From NCBI GenBank assembly GCA_944324185.1, contig CALUVI010000007.1, positions 1 to 58,499 of the forward strand: DNA of 58,499 nucleotides, written 5' to 3'. The DNA is from Candidatus Gastranaerophilales bacterium (GTDB taxonomy: Bacteria > Cyanobacteriota > Vampirovibrionia > Gastranaerophilales > Gastranaerophilaceae). Shown one piece after another: positions 44,563-52,366 of this stretch. Numbering within the stretch: position 1 is the first letter of the stretch; each line of letters begins with the position of its first letter. The position numbers and the translations under genes were made by a program. Under the pieces are notes generated by a model. That model saw only the letters and a program-made list of their open reading frames with translations. It was not told the origin of the DNA and did not search any database.

Positions 44563-44568
44563 TATAAT
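44563..44568 (+). promoter_or_regulatory. -10 box abutting a start codon (leaderless mRNA candidate)
   Basis: TATAAT ends 6 bases before ATG 44575, so transcription would begin at or next to the A of the ATG. No good -35 and no Shine-Dalgarno are visible. Confidence 0.45.
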
Positions 44569-44574
44569 AGTATT

Positions 44575-44907
44575 ATGAAAAGAAGTTTAATAGCGGTATT
44601 TTTATTTATTTTCACCTGCTCCGGCGTATTTGCCGCGTCATCAAAAATCTATGATGAAAACGGATTCCGTATCGGTACCTGCACAAAAAACGGAGAAGTT
44701 TTTGAAGCTTATGATTTAGACGGGAAGCCTATACTTCAAGATGTTTTAGGGAACAGTGTTCCGGCAAAAGAAGTATACTTTTATGACATCTCCGGAAATT
44801 TACGTAAATATACCAGCAAAAAACGTACTATAGCGCCGGTTAACTTTGTAATAGACGGTAAAACGTACAAAGGTCCTATCTACAGCCGCAGGCGCTTATC
44901 GCTTTAA
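44575..44907 (+). CDS. Small exported protein of unknown function
   Basis: The 110-residue product begins MKRSLIAVFLFIFTCSGVFA, a Sec signal peptide with probable cleavage after VFA. The mature ~90 residues are beta-rich and polar (SSKIYDENGFRIGTCTKNGE, AYDLDGKPILQDVLGN), with short D-E/L-D/N-G repeats that suggest a small beta-meander. I do not recognise a family. It overlaps the convergent trkH gene by 12 bases and may be read from a leaderless mRNA. Confidence 0.7.
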   Translation: MKRSLIAVFLFIFTCSGVFAASSKIYDENGFRIGTCTKNGEVFEAYDLDGKPILQDVLGNSVPAKEVYFYDISGNLRKYTSKKRTIAPVNFVIDGKTYKGPIYSRRRLSL

Positions 44908-46356
44908 AACCCAGAAATCCTTCCTGAACAAAACAAGAACAGGAATTAACTCCAGTCTTCCGATAAGCATATCAAATATAAGTATAAGCTTTGTAAGCCA
45001 ATGCAGCGGCTCAAAACTTCCTAAAGGACCTATTTTACCGAATCCCGGACCGATATTCCCTATAGCACTTACTGCACCCGTTAGCCCTACAGTTGTATTT
45101 TGTTCAATAATCGCAACTAAAAATGCCGAAACAGTAAGAATTACAAAATAAAATGCAACAAACATCAAGGTCTGGTCAAGAACATCTTTTGACACGGAAT
45201 AATTACCGATTTTTATATTGCATACTGCCTTCGGATGCAGAATTTTTACCATCTCGGTTTTCATAATCTTAAAAATCAAAAGCCACCTTATAACCTTTAT
45301 GCCGCCGCCGGCAGAACTTGCGCAGCTTCCGAAAAGCATTATTGCAAAAATCAAAAGTTTGCTCGTGCAATCCCATTTTGTATAATCAGCACTGCAATAT
45401 CCGGTTGAAGATACAAGCGCAGAGATATTGAAAAAGGCGTGCGTTATACTTTCCGGCAAATCATAATTCATATTGAAAAATAAAGAGGCAGTTAATAAAA
45501 TTCCAATCACCAGAATCACATTAAAATACGCCCTGAATTCCGCATTTCTGAATAATACCAGCGGATTAAGCCTTATCCACGCTTTATACTGGAGGTTGAA
45601 ACTTGAGCCGGCAAAAAACATAAAAATTATAGTTATCCAGAGAAGCGGAAATGAATACCCTATCATACTGTCACCGGACGGAGCCAGACCGCCTCCGGAT
45701 ACAGATGAAAATGCATAACAAACAGCGTCAATCCATTTCATACCGTTAAATTTTAAAAGCAAAAAATCCAGAACAGTAAGTCCTGCATAAACTTTCCACA
45801 AAGCTGCCGCCGTATTTTTTATCCTCGGCGTAAACTTATCCTCCGTAGGACCCGGAGCTTCCGCGAAAAACATCTGACGACCGGCTATTGCAAATTGAGG
45901 CAGAATCGCAATAAACAACACGATAATCCCCATACCGCCAAGCCATTGCGTAAAAGAGCGCCAGAAAAACAACGCATTCGGGTAATTAAAATGAGTAAAA
46001 ACAGTAGCGCCTGTTGCCGTAATTCCTGACATTGCTTCAAAAAACGCGTCAACAGGTTTTATTCCGAAAAATGTATAAGGAATAGCAGCAAGTATTGCTG
46101 CAAAAAGCCAGGAAAAAGTTACAACACACAAACCTTCCGACTTTTTGATGTCGTTTATTGATTTAATCTTCGCTGCTCCGCTCACAAGCTTCCTTATTGT
46201 TACAGATATCATCAATGCAAAAGCGCCTGTCAGCAAAAACGGCAATATAGCGTTTGTTTCATGAAAATACAGCGCAACAAGAACCGGAAGCAGCAATACA
46301 AAGCTGAAATACATTATCGTAAGACTGAATGAATATGCAAGATAAGTTAATCTCAT
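44896..46356 (-). CDS. trkH: TrkH/KtrB-type potassium transporter subunit
   Basis: TrkH is the membrane pore of a K+ uptake system gated by TrkA. The 486 residues form four M1-P-M2 repeats. Filter segments are SGITATGATVFTHF, SSVSGGGLAPSGD, ALVSSTGYCSADY and GNIGPGFGKIGP. The long WRSFTQWLGGMGIIVLFIAI and FFAEAPGPTEDKFTPRI segments mark TrkH rather than KtrB. It overlaps trkA by 4 bases (ATGA), so the subunits are translationally coupled. Confidence 0.92.
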   Translation of the reverse strand: MRLTYLAYSFSLTIMYFSFVLLLPVLVALYFHETNAILPFLLTGAFALMISVTIRKLVSGAAKIKSINDIKKSEGLCVVTFSWLFAAILAAIPYTFFGIKPVDAFFEAMSGITATGATVFTHFNYPNALFFWRSFTQWLGGMGIIVLFIAILPQFAIAGRQMFFAEAPGPTEDKFTPRIKNTAAALWKVYAGLTVLDFLLLKFNGMKWIDAVCYAFSSVSGGGLAPSGDSMIGYSFPLLWITIIFMFFAGSSFNLQYKAWIRLNPLVLFRNAEFRAYFNVILVIGILLTASLFFNMNYDLPESITHAFFNISALVSSTGYCSADYTKWDCTSKLLIFAIMLFGSCASSAGGGIKVIRWLLIFKIMKTEMVKILHPKAVCNIKIGNYSVSKDVLDQTLMFVAFYFVILTVSAFLVAIIEQNTTVGLTGAVSAIGNIGPGFGKIGPLGSFEPLHWLTKLILIFDMLIGRLELIPVLVLFRKDFWVLKR

Positions 46357-47696
46357 TCAATTTCCTCAAAAAATTCCCTTATAACTTTTGCGTTTTCGCT
46401 CGTTGTAAAGATTATCAAATTATCCCCGCCCATAACCTGCGTTGCACCGTTTGGAATAATTATCCTCTTTCTTCGCTGAATAACCCCGACAATAGCCTTT
46501 GCAGGGAGTTTCAAATCCATAATTTTCTTGGTTTGATAATTCTCAGGGATTTCTATAACAAGAACTTCACCTTTACCCTGTTCTACAGTTGCCAGAATAT
46601 CTATATTTGTTTCTTTTATACTGTTTTTGATTTCATTCAAAGCCGCTGTCCTTGATGAAATTGCAATATCAATCCCGACTTTTTCAAACAATTCTACATT
46701 CGTATTCTTGGAAACTCTTGAGATAACCCTTCCGGCACCCATGTGTTTTACAAGCAGAGAACACAAAAGATTTTTTTCGTCATTATTCGTAACACTCACA
46801 ACAACATCTGCAAGCCCTATATCCTCTTCATTCAAAAGCCCGAGATCAGTCCCGTCGCCATTGATTATCAAAGCATTATCAAGAACCTGTGATAAATATT
46901 CGCAGCGCTCAGGGTCTTTTTCAATAATTTTCAGATTTAATTTTAAATCCTCAAGATTTTTAGCAAGCTTCAAACCGACATTACCGCCGCCTATTATTAC
47001 AACATCTTTTACAAATTCTTTTTCGTGGAAAAATCTTCCGGCTAAAATATCCAGCGAATTTGAAAGCCCCATAAATATAACTTTGTCGTCTTCATGCAAA
47101 ACAGTTTCGCCGTTTGGAATAAACAACTCCCCGTCCCTTGTAATCCCTACTATCAAAGTGTCTTTAGGGAAGTTGCAATTTTTAACCATTTGATTTACAA
47201 GAATTGATTTCTTTGCAATCTTATATTCCAGCAAACGCGCTCTACCGGAGGCGAAATGTTCTACATCCAGAGCTTTTGCAACAGTTATAATCCTGAAAAT
47301 TTCCTGAGTCAGAAGTTCTTCCGGCCAGATAACGTTATCTATATAAAAATCGCAATTGTATTCCGCATCCTTGGCTAACCCCAGAGAATACTTATACTCT
47401 TCTTTCCGTACAAAACATATTGTTTTAACAGTACTAATTCTTTTTGCGGTAAGACAGGCTACAATATTCAACTCATCAGACGGAGTACAAGCAATAAAAA
47501 CATCAGCATTTTTAATTGAAGCCTGTTTCAAAACTTCTATACTTGAACCGTTTCCTGCAATAAAGCCTACGTCAAGTTTATTAAAAGCATCCGACTTGTT
47601 ATGCTCATCATCAATTACAGTGATATCATTTGACGTATAAAGCTCTGCCGCTATCATTGCGCCTAATTCATTAGCGCCGAAAATAATTATCTTCAT
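46353..47696 (-). CDS. trkA: TrkA-type potassium uptake regulator (two RCK modules)
   Basis: TrkA forms the cytosolic ring that gates TrkH in response to NAD(H)/ATP. ATG at 47696 (MKIIIFGANELGAMIAAELY) is preferred to a TTG 18 bases upstream. Two TrkA-N Rossmann folds are seen, at the N-terminus (GANELG, a slightly altered G-x-G-x-x-G) and near residue 230 (IIGGGNVGLKLAKNL), each followed by a TrkA-C domain (for example AIVGVIQRRKRIIIPNGATQ at the end). The 447-residue length is typical of the double form. It is the first gene of the trkA-trkH unit. Confidence 0.92.
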   Translation of the reverse strand: MKIIIFGANELGAMIAAELYTSNDITVIDDEHNKSDAFNKLDVGFIAGNGSSIEVLKQASIKNADVFIACTPSDELNIVACLTAKRISTVKTICFVRKEEYKYSLGLAKDAEYNCDFYIDNVIWPEELLTQEIFRIITVAKALDVEHFASGRARLLEYKIAKKSILVNQMVKNCNFPKDTLIVGITRDGELFIPNGETVLHEDDKVIFMGLSNSLDILAGRFFHEKEFVKDVVIIGGGNVGLKLAKNLEDLKLNLKIIEKDPERCEYLSQVLDNALIINGDGTDLGLLNEEDIGLADVVVSVTNNDEKNLLCSLLVKHMGAGRVISRVSKNTNVELFEKVGIDIAISSRTAALNEIKNSIKETNIDILATVEQGKGEVLVIEIPENYQTKKIMDLKLPAKAIVGVIQRRKRIIIPNGATQVMGGDNLIIFTTSENAKVIREFFEEIE

Positions 47697-47815
47697 AGCT
47701 GTATTTAACTTCAAAATCCACGCAATGTCAAACTTTGTAAAAATTTCACAAACCGGCTTTTTACCGGCAAAAAAATATTTTACAGGTTTTTATTATAAAA
47801 AAGGAAAAAGTAAAA

Positions 47816-48790
47816 ATGCAAATAAATAACATAAATTTTTATAATAATTATAATAAAACAATTAACACCAATTTTCAGGCGCATCCGGCTTCAAAAGCTG
47901 TAAGAAATCTTTCGGAGAGAGACAGAAATATAATAAAAAATTATATTACAGGCCTAAGCTACAGACTAAAAATGACCGGCGAAGAATTAAATTATTTTCA
48001 TCAAATAAGAACCCGCAAACGACTTGAAAAAGAAGCTTATCAGTATATTGCAAAAAAACTCAACATCCCAAAAGAAATTCTTCCGCCGCTTGTACAGGTA
48101 ACAGGAGATGACAGAGCCGACTATTCTTACGCATATCTCGATAACGTGATTCAAGCAAATAGCAAACTGCAGACTCAAAAAAATGAAATTTTCAGCAGTA
48201 TGAGACATGAATTCCAGCACTTTATGCAAATCTGCAATATGCTGAGAACAGAAGGTTTAACAGATGAAGTCCAAGCCTATCTTACCTCTGCTTCCATAAA
48301 AGACAGAAAAGAATTTATAACAAATTTAATAAAAAGTTCTAATTATAAAATGCTTGACCCTGAAGAATTTCCGGATGCAGTCTGGCTAAACAGTCTCTGC
48401 GATGCTTTACAAAATCAGGATGTTAGTGCTTTCGACAAAAGATTTAAACCGATGGAAAAAAGTATTAAACAAATGTGGCAGCAAATGAAAGAAGTGTCAA
48501 CAAAACACTGGGGAATGATTAAACAAAACACGGCAGAGGCAAGAAACAACAGAGTTCTCTTTGAAGATTTGAAAAAATACAAGCAAGACGGAGATATGAT
48601 TGACTGGGCAATAAATAAAGTTGAAAAAGATGCAATTCTTGCAGAAACCTTTACATACAAAGAGTATAACAAAATAAATCAGGGATGTTATGTAAGGAAT
48701 GAAAAACGAATCAGAGATGCGCTTGACAAGGATAAATTCTTTCAAAATTTACAGAAAATTGCACGAGAACGTCAGCAATCAAAAACATAA
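47816..48790 (+). CDS. Hypothetical protein with HExxH metallopeptidase-like motif
   Basis: I do not recognise a named family. The 324 residues open with a polar leader MQINNINFYNNYNKTINTNF then QAHPASKAV. The centre has SMRHEFQHFMQICNMLRTEG: H131-E132-x-x-H135, the zinc-binding core of gluzincin-type metallopeptidases. A possible third ligand is a Glu in AILAETFTYKEY in the C-terminal half. The rest is charged and helical. No classical signal peptide is visible, so it is cytosolic or uses another exit route. AAAAAGGA precedes the ATG. It stands alone, convergent with the repressor gene. Confidence 0.6.
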   Translation: MQINNINFYNNYNKTINTNFQAHPASKAVRNLSERDRNIIKNYITGLSYRLKMTGEELNYFHQIRTRKRLEKEAYQYIAKKLNIPKEILPPLVQVTGDDRADYSYAYLDNVIQANSKLQTQKNEIFSSMRHEFQHFMQICNMLRTEGLTDEVQAYLTSASIKDRKEFITNLIKSSNYKMLDPEEFPDAVWLNSLCDALQNQDVSAFDKRFKPMEKSIKQMWQQMKEVSTKHWGMIKQNTAEARNNRVLFEDLKKYKQDGDMIDWAINKVEKDAILAETFTYKEYNKINQGCYVRNEKRIRDALDKDKFFQNLQKIARERQQSKT

Positions 48791-48801
48791 CGTGTAAGAT
48801 T

Positions 48802-49410
48802 TTAATCTAATTGTTTAACAGTCGCAACAATTTTTCCTATCAAAATCAAATCTGACATAGATTTCCCGCTTATTGTTCTTATTCTGTATTCGGGATTATC
48901 TGATTTAATAATAATTTCATCCAGATTTTTACATAATCTTTTTACAAAAAATTCGCTGTTATAACAAAAAACATAAATCTTATTATCCTGAATCTGGTTG
49001 CCATTCCAGTGTTCGACTATCAATTTATCGCCGCTGTCAATTGTCGGAGACATACTGTTCCCCGAAGCATTTATCATTGAATACAATTTATTCTTTGAAT
49101 ACCCGCTAATCATTGATACAGGAATCGGAAGCTTTGTCTTTTCCGTTGAAAAAACAATACTTCCCGCACCGCAGCTTGCAAATACATCGTTGTAATAATC
49201 TATATACGCAATATCGGGCATACAGTTAAATATATTGATTTTGAAAAACTCTTCTACCCGCCTGAGTTCGCTTACTGTAACTTCACTCTCGTTTTTAATC
49301 CGGTTGCTGATAGTCTGCCTCGTTATTCCGAGACTCTCTGCAAGAGCCGACTGGTTAACCGTTTCTCCGGTAAGCTTGGATATTATTGTTATTAATTCAT
49401 CTAATTTCAT
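48802..49410 (-). CDS. XRE/S24-type self-cleaving repressor (LexA/CI-like)
   Basis: The 202-residue protein has an N-terminal helix-turn-helix, NQSALAESLGITRQTISNRI, and a C-terminal S24 serine-lysine peptidase fold. INASGNSMSPTIDSGDKLIV contains the catalytic Ser, and NSEFFVKRL the Lys. SCGAGSIVF near residue 80 has the Ala-Gly bond at which such repressors cut themselves during the SOS response. This is the architecture of phage CI and LexA; the XRE-like HTH favours CI. It diverges from a small Cys-rich gene with overlapping promoters in between, as in a lysogeny switch. Confidence 0.85.
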   Translation of the reverse strand: MKLDELITIISKLTGETVNQSALAESLGITRQTISNRIKNESEVTVSELRRVEEFFKINIFNCMPDIAYIDYYNDVFASCGAGSIVFSTEKTKLPIPVSMISGYSKNKLYSMINASGNSMSPTIDSGDKLIVEHWNGNQIQDNKIYVFCYNSEFFVKRLCKNLDEIIIKSDNPEYRIRTISGKSMSDLILIGKIVATVKQLD

Positions 49411-49437
49411 CGTTTCACCAATGCGCTAAAATAATAC

Positions 49438-49524
49438 TTGACATTTGTATCATATTGTCTTACAATCAATTACATAATGTCAACTATCAATTGATATTTA
49501 AGCATATAATTTTACATATGTCAA
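49438..49524. promoter_or_regulatory. Divergent promoter/operator region of the S24 repressor
   Basis: Forward: TTGACA (49438-49443), 17 bases, TACAAT (49461-49466). Reverse: TTGACA (49524-49519), 17 bases, TTAAAT (49501-49496). A third TTGACAT (reverse, 49483-49477) lies between. The word TTGACAT thus occurs three times, once facing forward and twice reverse 41 bases apart; it may be both promoter and operator half-site. ATCAATTGAT (49486-49495) is a small palindrome. Confidence 0.55.
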
Positions 49525-49556
49525 CGTTTAAGTATGAGGAAGAGGTTTTTGTAAGA

Positions 49557-49781
49557 ATGGGTTACAAATATAATGTATCATGTAGTGAAACATTGTCAAA
49601 AAATTGGACGCCTTCGGCAATAGATTGCTATAATCTCGGCTGCAGATGTTCTAAGTGTAATTTGTACAAAATATATTTTTCCGACTCTGTAAATAAATGC
49701 AAAATGAAAGAAACAGTAATAGAGCTTGTGAGAAAACTCGGCGCTCCTAAGGATGAGGATTTAGAAAGATTGCAGGTTTGA
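49557..49781 (+). CDS. Small Cys-rich protein next to phage-like repressor
   Basis: The ATG at 49557 (MGYKYNVSCSETLSKNW) is preferred because GAGGAAGAGG lies upstream; an ATG at 49518 is possible but overlaps the operator region. The 74 residues include IDCYNLGCRCSKCNLYKIYF and a later C, giving C-x4-C-x-C-x2-C, a likely metal-binding knuckle, followed by a helix KETVIELVRKLGAPK. I do not recognise the family; gene position suggests a Cro-like or early regulatory role. The stop TGA directly abuts a dispersed repeat. Confidence 0.6.
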   Translation: MGYKYNVSCSETLSKNWTPSAIDCYNLGCRCSKCNLYKIYFSDSVNKCKMKETVIELVRKLGAPKDEDLERLQV

Positions 49782-49922
49782 GAGATTCTTCGGACTTACG
49801 TCCTCTGAATGACGGTACATTTAAAAGTAATCCTACAAGTTTACCGTAATTCTAAGCTACACACTACTAAACTACCAGACAGGAGAATCCTATTCACTAG
49901 TCACTATTCACCACTCACTCCA
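49779..49922. repeat. Dispersed repeat in reverse orientation, split in two parts
   Basis: 49781-49819 reads GAGATTCTTCGGACTTACGT...CTCTGAATGACGG, the reverse complement of the unit at 42365. 49884-49920 carries TCACTAGTCACTATTCACCA. Both parts belong to the same family as at 52051. Confidence 0.7.
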
Positions 49923-49940
49923 AAAAAGAAAGGACAAAAA

Positions 49941-50225
49941 ATGAGCGGATATTCAAGTATAGAAAACGGAAAACTCGGCGGACGCCCGATATACAACAGT
50001 CAGACAAAAATATCATTGCCGGATATAGAATTTGTAATTCTGACTCCAAAGCAGTACGATTCCCTGATTGAAAAATTTGGATACGAACTTTTTCACAAAG
50101 CTCTAAGAATACTTGAACTCTGGCTTAAATCAAGCCCTGAGGGTGAAAAATACCGCGGCAGAAACAATTATGCCCACTTCCGCTCTGACGGATGGGTGAT
50201 TAATTCCGCAAAATTTAAGAATTAA
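49941..50225 (+). CDS. Small protein resembling phage replication-accessory C-terminal domains
   Basis: The start at 49941 (MSGYSSIENGKLGG) follows AAAGGAC; upstream in-frame codons lie inside a repeat. The 94 residues contain FVILTPKQYDSLIEKFGYEL then ALRILELWLKSSP and YRGRNNYAHFRSDGWVI. This layout, an L-T/S-x-x-x-Y-x-x-L-x-x-x-[FY]-G stretch, a helix, then Y-x-x-H/N-Y-x-x-[IF]-x-x-W, is seen at the ends of phage DnaD/replisome-organiser-like proteins, where it stands alone here. That assignment rests on pattern memory. With the S24 repressor it suggests remnants of a prophage control region. Confidence 0.5.
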   Translation: MSGYSSIENGKLGGRPIYNSQTKISLPDIEFVILTPKQYDSLIEKFGYELFHKALRILELWLKSSPEGEKYRGRNNYAHFRSDGWVINSAKFKN

Positions 50226-50886
50226 AACCTTCTCTTAATGATAATAATTTCTCGAAAAACTCCCTGGTGGTATTCACTCCCATATCAAAGCATTCTTGCT
50301 GTATTGAATACCACTTTTTTTTGTTTGAAGAAGTTATTTTAAACCGGCTGGAGAACTCAGCCGTATCCTTGAATAAATCCAAAAGCGTTGTAAAATTCAA
50401 TTTTTGGTATTTATAGTTTTCAATTATTTTTTTTAAATTAGTTTGAACTCCGTATTTAGATTCGCATTCATACTCTTTATGCAGGTTATATTTCAAAATC
50501 TTTTGCAAAATACCGCCTTTTTCCGTATGTAAAGGAACAGACATATCCTGCAGATAGTGAAGTGCAAAACCTGCATGTTTTAAGAAATGCTCATCATTAT
50601 TACTGAATAAAGCAGTGGTTAAATGTTCTTTAAACTGGTTATAAGCATTAAACTCGCCGCTATTTTTACCAAAACTTTTCTTTTCTGAATTAGGGAAATA
50701 AAAATGTGTATTGTTGTGATAACCAAGCTCCGTTTTTACAAAATCCGGCATTTGAGAATATCTTGCAATCTGCCTTTTTGTAACGTTGTCAATCTTACTA
50801 TCTTTCAAGGCAAGCATTGTCATCTCAAGATGGGTCGTTTTATTCCATTTAAAATTTATTGAATTATCAACATTTCCGATTTGCAT
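50215..50886 (-). CDS. Zinc-dependent phospholipase C-like protein
   Basis: The 223-residue product keeps the ligand pattern of bacterial alpha-toxin-type phospholipases C (PF00882): W14 and H19 (NFKWNKTTHLEMT), D48 (SQMPD), H61 (THFYFP), H110 and D114 (ALHYLQD), H120 (VPLH), H136 and E140 (LHKEYE). The spacings H110-D114-H120 and H136-E140 equal those of alpha-toxin (126-130-136, 148-152). Members hydrolyse phospholipid head groups, using the free amino group of the mature N-terminal Trp as a zinc ligand. Here Trp14 is preceded by MQIGNVDNSINFK, not a Sec signal, so processing must differ or the site is altered. It lies 9 bases after ychF on the same strand and overlaps a convergent gene by 11 bases. 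Confidence 0.72.
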   Translation of the reverse strand: MQIGNVDNSINFKWNKTTHLEMTMLALKDSKIDNVTKRQIARYSQMPDFVKTELGYHNNTHFYFPNSEKKSFGKNSGEFNAYNQFKEHLTTALFSNNDEHFLKHAGFALHYLQDMSVPLHTEKGGILQKILKYNLHKEYECESKYGVQTNLKKIIENYKYQKLNFTTLLDLFKDTAEFSSRFKITSSNKKKWYSIQQECFDMGVNTTREFFEKLLSLREGFNS

Positions 50887-50895
50887 ATCAAATTA

Positions 50896-51993
50896 CTATA
50901 CAGCAAAGCGGAAATGAACAATATCCCCGTCCTGCATTACATAGTCCTTTCCTTCAAGCCTTGTTACACCTTTATCTTTGCAGGCAGCATAAGATCCGTT
51001 TGAGACAAAATCTTCATATCCTGTAACTTCGGCTCTGATAAATCCTTTTTCAAAATCCGTATGAATTACACCGGCTGCCTGAGGAGCTTTTGTCCCTCTA
51101 GTGATTGTCCAGGCGTGAACCTCTTTTTCTCCTGCGGTAATAAATGTAATAAGATTCAAAAGCTCGTATACGGATTTAATCATCTTGTTAATACCGCTGT
51201 CCTTAACTCCAAGCTCATCTAAGTATTCTTTTGCGCCCTCTTCACCGAGTTCAACAAGTTCCTCTTCAATTCTTGCACAAATAATTACGGTCTGCGCTCC
51301 GTGCTTTGAAGCGTATTCTTCCACAAGTTTTGTATAATTATTTCCGTCTTTTAAATCAAATTCAGAAACATTTGCGCAATAAATTACCGGCTTTACTGAC
51401 ATTAAATTCAGAGGTTTAATAACATTTATTTCATCTTCATTAAAATGCTCTTTTAAATTTATAAAAGTTCCGGCCTGCAAAAGTTCGTTGAGTTTTTTCA
51501 AAGCTCCTTCTTCAAGAACTGCTTCCTTATCCCCGCCTTTTGCCTGCTTGGAAATTCTCTGCATTCTTCTTTCAACAGAAGCTAAATCTGCAAGCGCAAG
51601 TTCCGTATTAATAATTTCTATATCAGAAATCGGATCAACTTTGCCGGAAACGTGAATAGTGTTTTCATCATCAAAACACCTGACAACCTGAATTATTGCA
51701 TCGACTTCTCTTATGTTGTGCAAAAACTGGTTTCCAAGCCCTTCACCCTGACTTGCACCTTTAACAAGTCCCGCAATATCAACAAATTCTATAACAGTCG
51801 GAATAATTTCTTTTGACTTACACAAATCCGAAAGAATCTGCAACCTTTCATCCGGCACAACTACAACGCCAACGTTCGGCTCAATTGTACAAAACGGATA
51901 ATTGGCGCTCTGTGCATTTTTTGTTGCTGTAAGCGCATTAAATAACGTTGATTTTCCGACATTCGGAAGTCCTACAATTCCGGCTCTTAACAT
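50896..51993 (-). CDS. ychF: Ribosome-associated ATPase YchF
   Basis: YchF is an Obg-family P-loop protein that prefers ATP and binds ribosomes. GIVGLPNVGKSTLFNALT is the P-loop, SANYPFCTIEPNVGVV the switch I region and VDIAGLVKGASQGEGLGNQF the G3 motif. The C-terminal TGS domain is complete (GTKAPQAAGVIHTDFEKGFI, YVMQDGDIVHFRFAV). Length 365 is standard. AAAGGGA precedes the ATG. Confidence 0.95.
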   Translation of the reverse strand: MLRAGIVGLPNVGKSTLFNALTATKNAQSANYPFCTIEPNVGVVVVPDERLQILSDLCKSKEIIPTVIEFVDIAGLVKGASQGEGLGNQFLHNIREVDAIIQVVRCFDDENTIHVSGKVDPISDIEIINTELALADLASVERRMQRISKQAKGGDKEAVLEEGALKKLNELLQAGTFINLKEHFNEDEINVIKPLNLMSVKPVIYCANVSEFDLKDGNNYTKLVEEYASKHGAQTVIICARIEEELVELGEEGAKEYLDELGVKDSGINKMIKSVYELLNLITFITAGEKEVHAWTITRGTKAPQAAGVIHTDFEKGFIRAEVTGYEDFVSNGSYAACKDKGVTRLEGKDYVMQDGDIVHFRFAV

Positions 51994-52050
51994 AAAATAA
52001 ATCCCTTTCTGTTTTATGCTTTTGATTATAACATGAAAAATATTATTTTA

Positions 52051-52258
52051 GTGAGTAGTGAGGAGTAAGCAAAAGTTTTTTATGAGTTATAGAGATTCAT
52101 CGGACTCACGTCCTCTGAATGACAGCACGTTTGGAAGTGCAGCAATAAATAAACCGTCATTCTGAACCCAACAATATTTTAGGGGTGAAGAATCTCTAAA
52201 ACTTTAAAGAGATTCTTCAATGTCACACCCTCTCAATGACAGCACGTTTGAAAGTGCA
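52051..52258. repeat. Dispersed repeats upstream of the R-M gene
   Basis: Two or three units in tandem: GTGAGTAGTGAGG...GAGATTCATCGGACTCACGT with CTCTGAATGACAGCACG; CCGTCATTCTGAACCC...GAAGAATCTC; and GAGATTCTTCAATGTC...CTCTCAATGACAGCACG. No gene is present in 51994-52366. Confidence 0.7.
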
Positions 52259-52316
52259 GAAAAATAAGGTAAAAACTTACAATTTAAGTCTGTAATGTAA
52301 TAACTAAAACAACAAA

Positions 52317-52345
52317 TTGAGTTTTGCATAGGATTATGGTATATT
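52317..52345 (+). promoter_or_regulatory. Promoter of the R-M gene
   Basis: TTGAGT (52317-52322) and TATATT (52340-52345), spacing 17; the ATG is at 52367 with TAGGAG in the short leader. Confidence 0.65.
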
Positions 52346-52366
52346 CTAACCCATAGGAGTATTTAT

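Noticed and set aside
49386-49556. Longer N-terminus for the Cys-rich protein
   Set aside because: It would run through the divergent promoters and has no ribosome site; the ATG at 49557 does.
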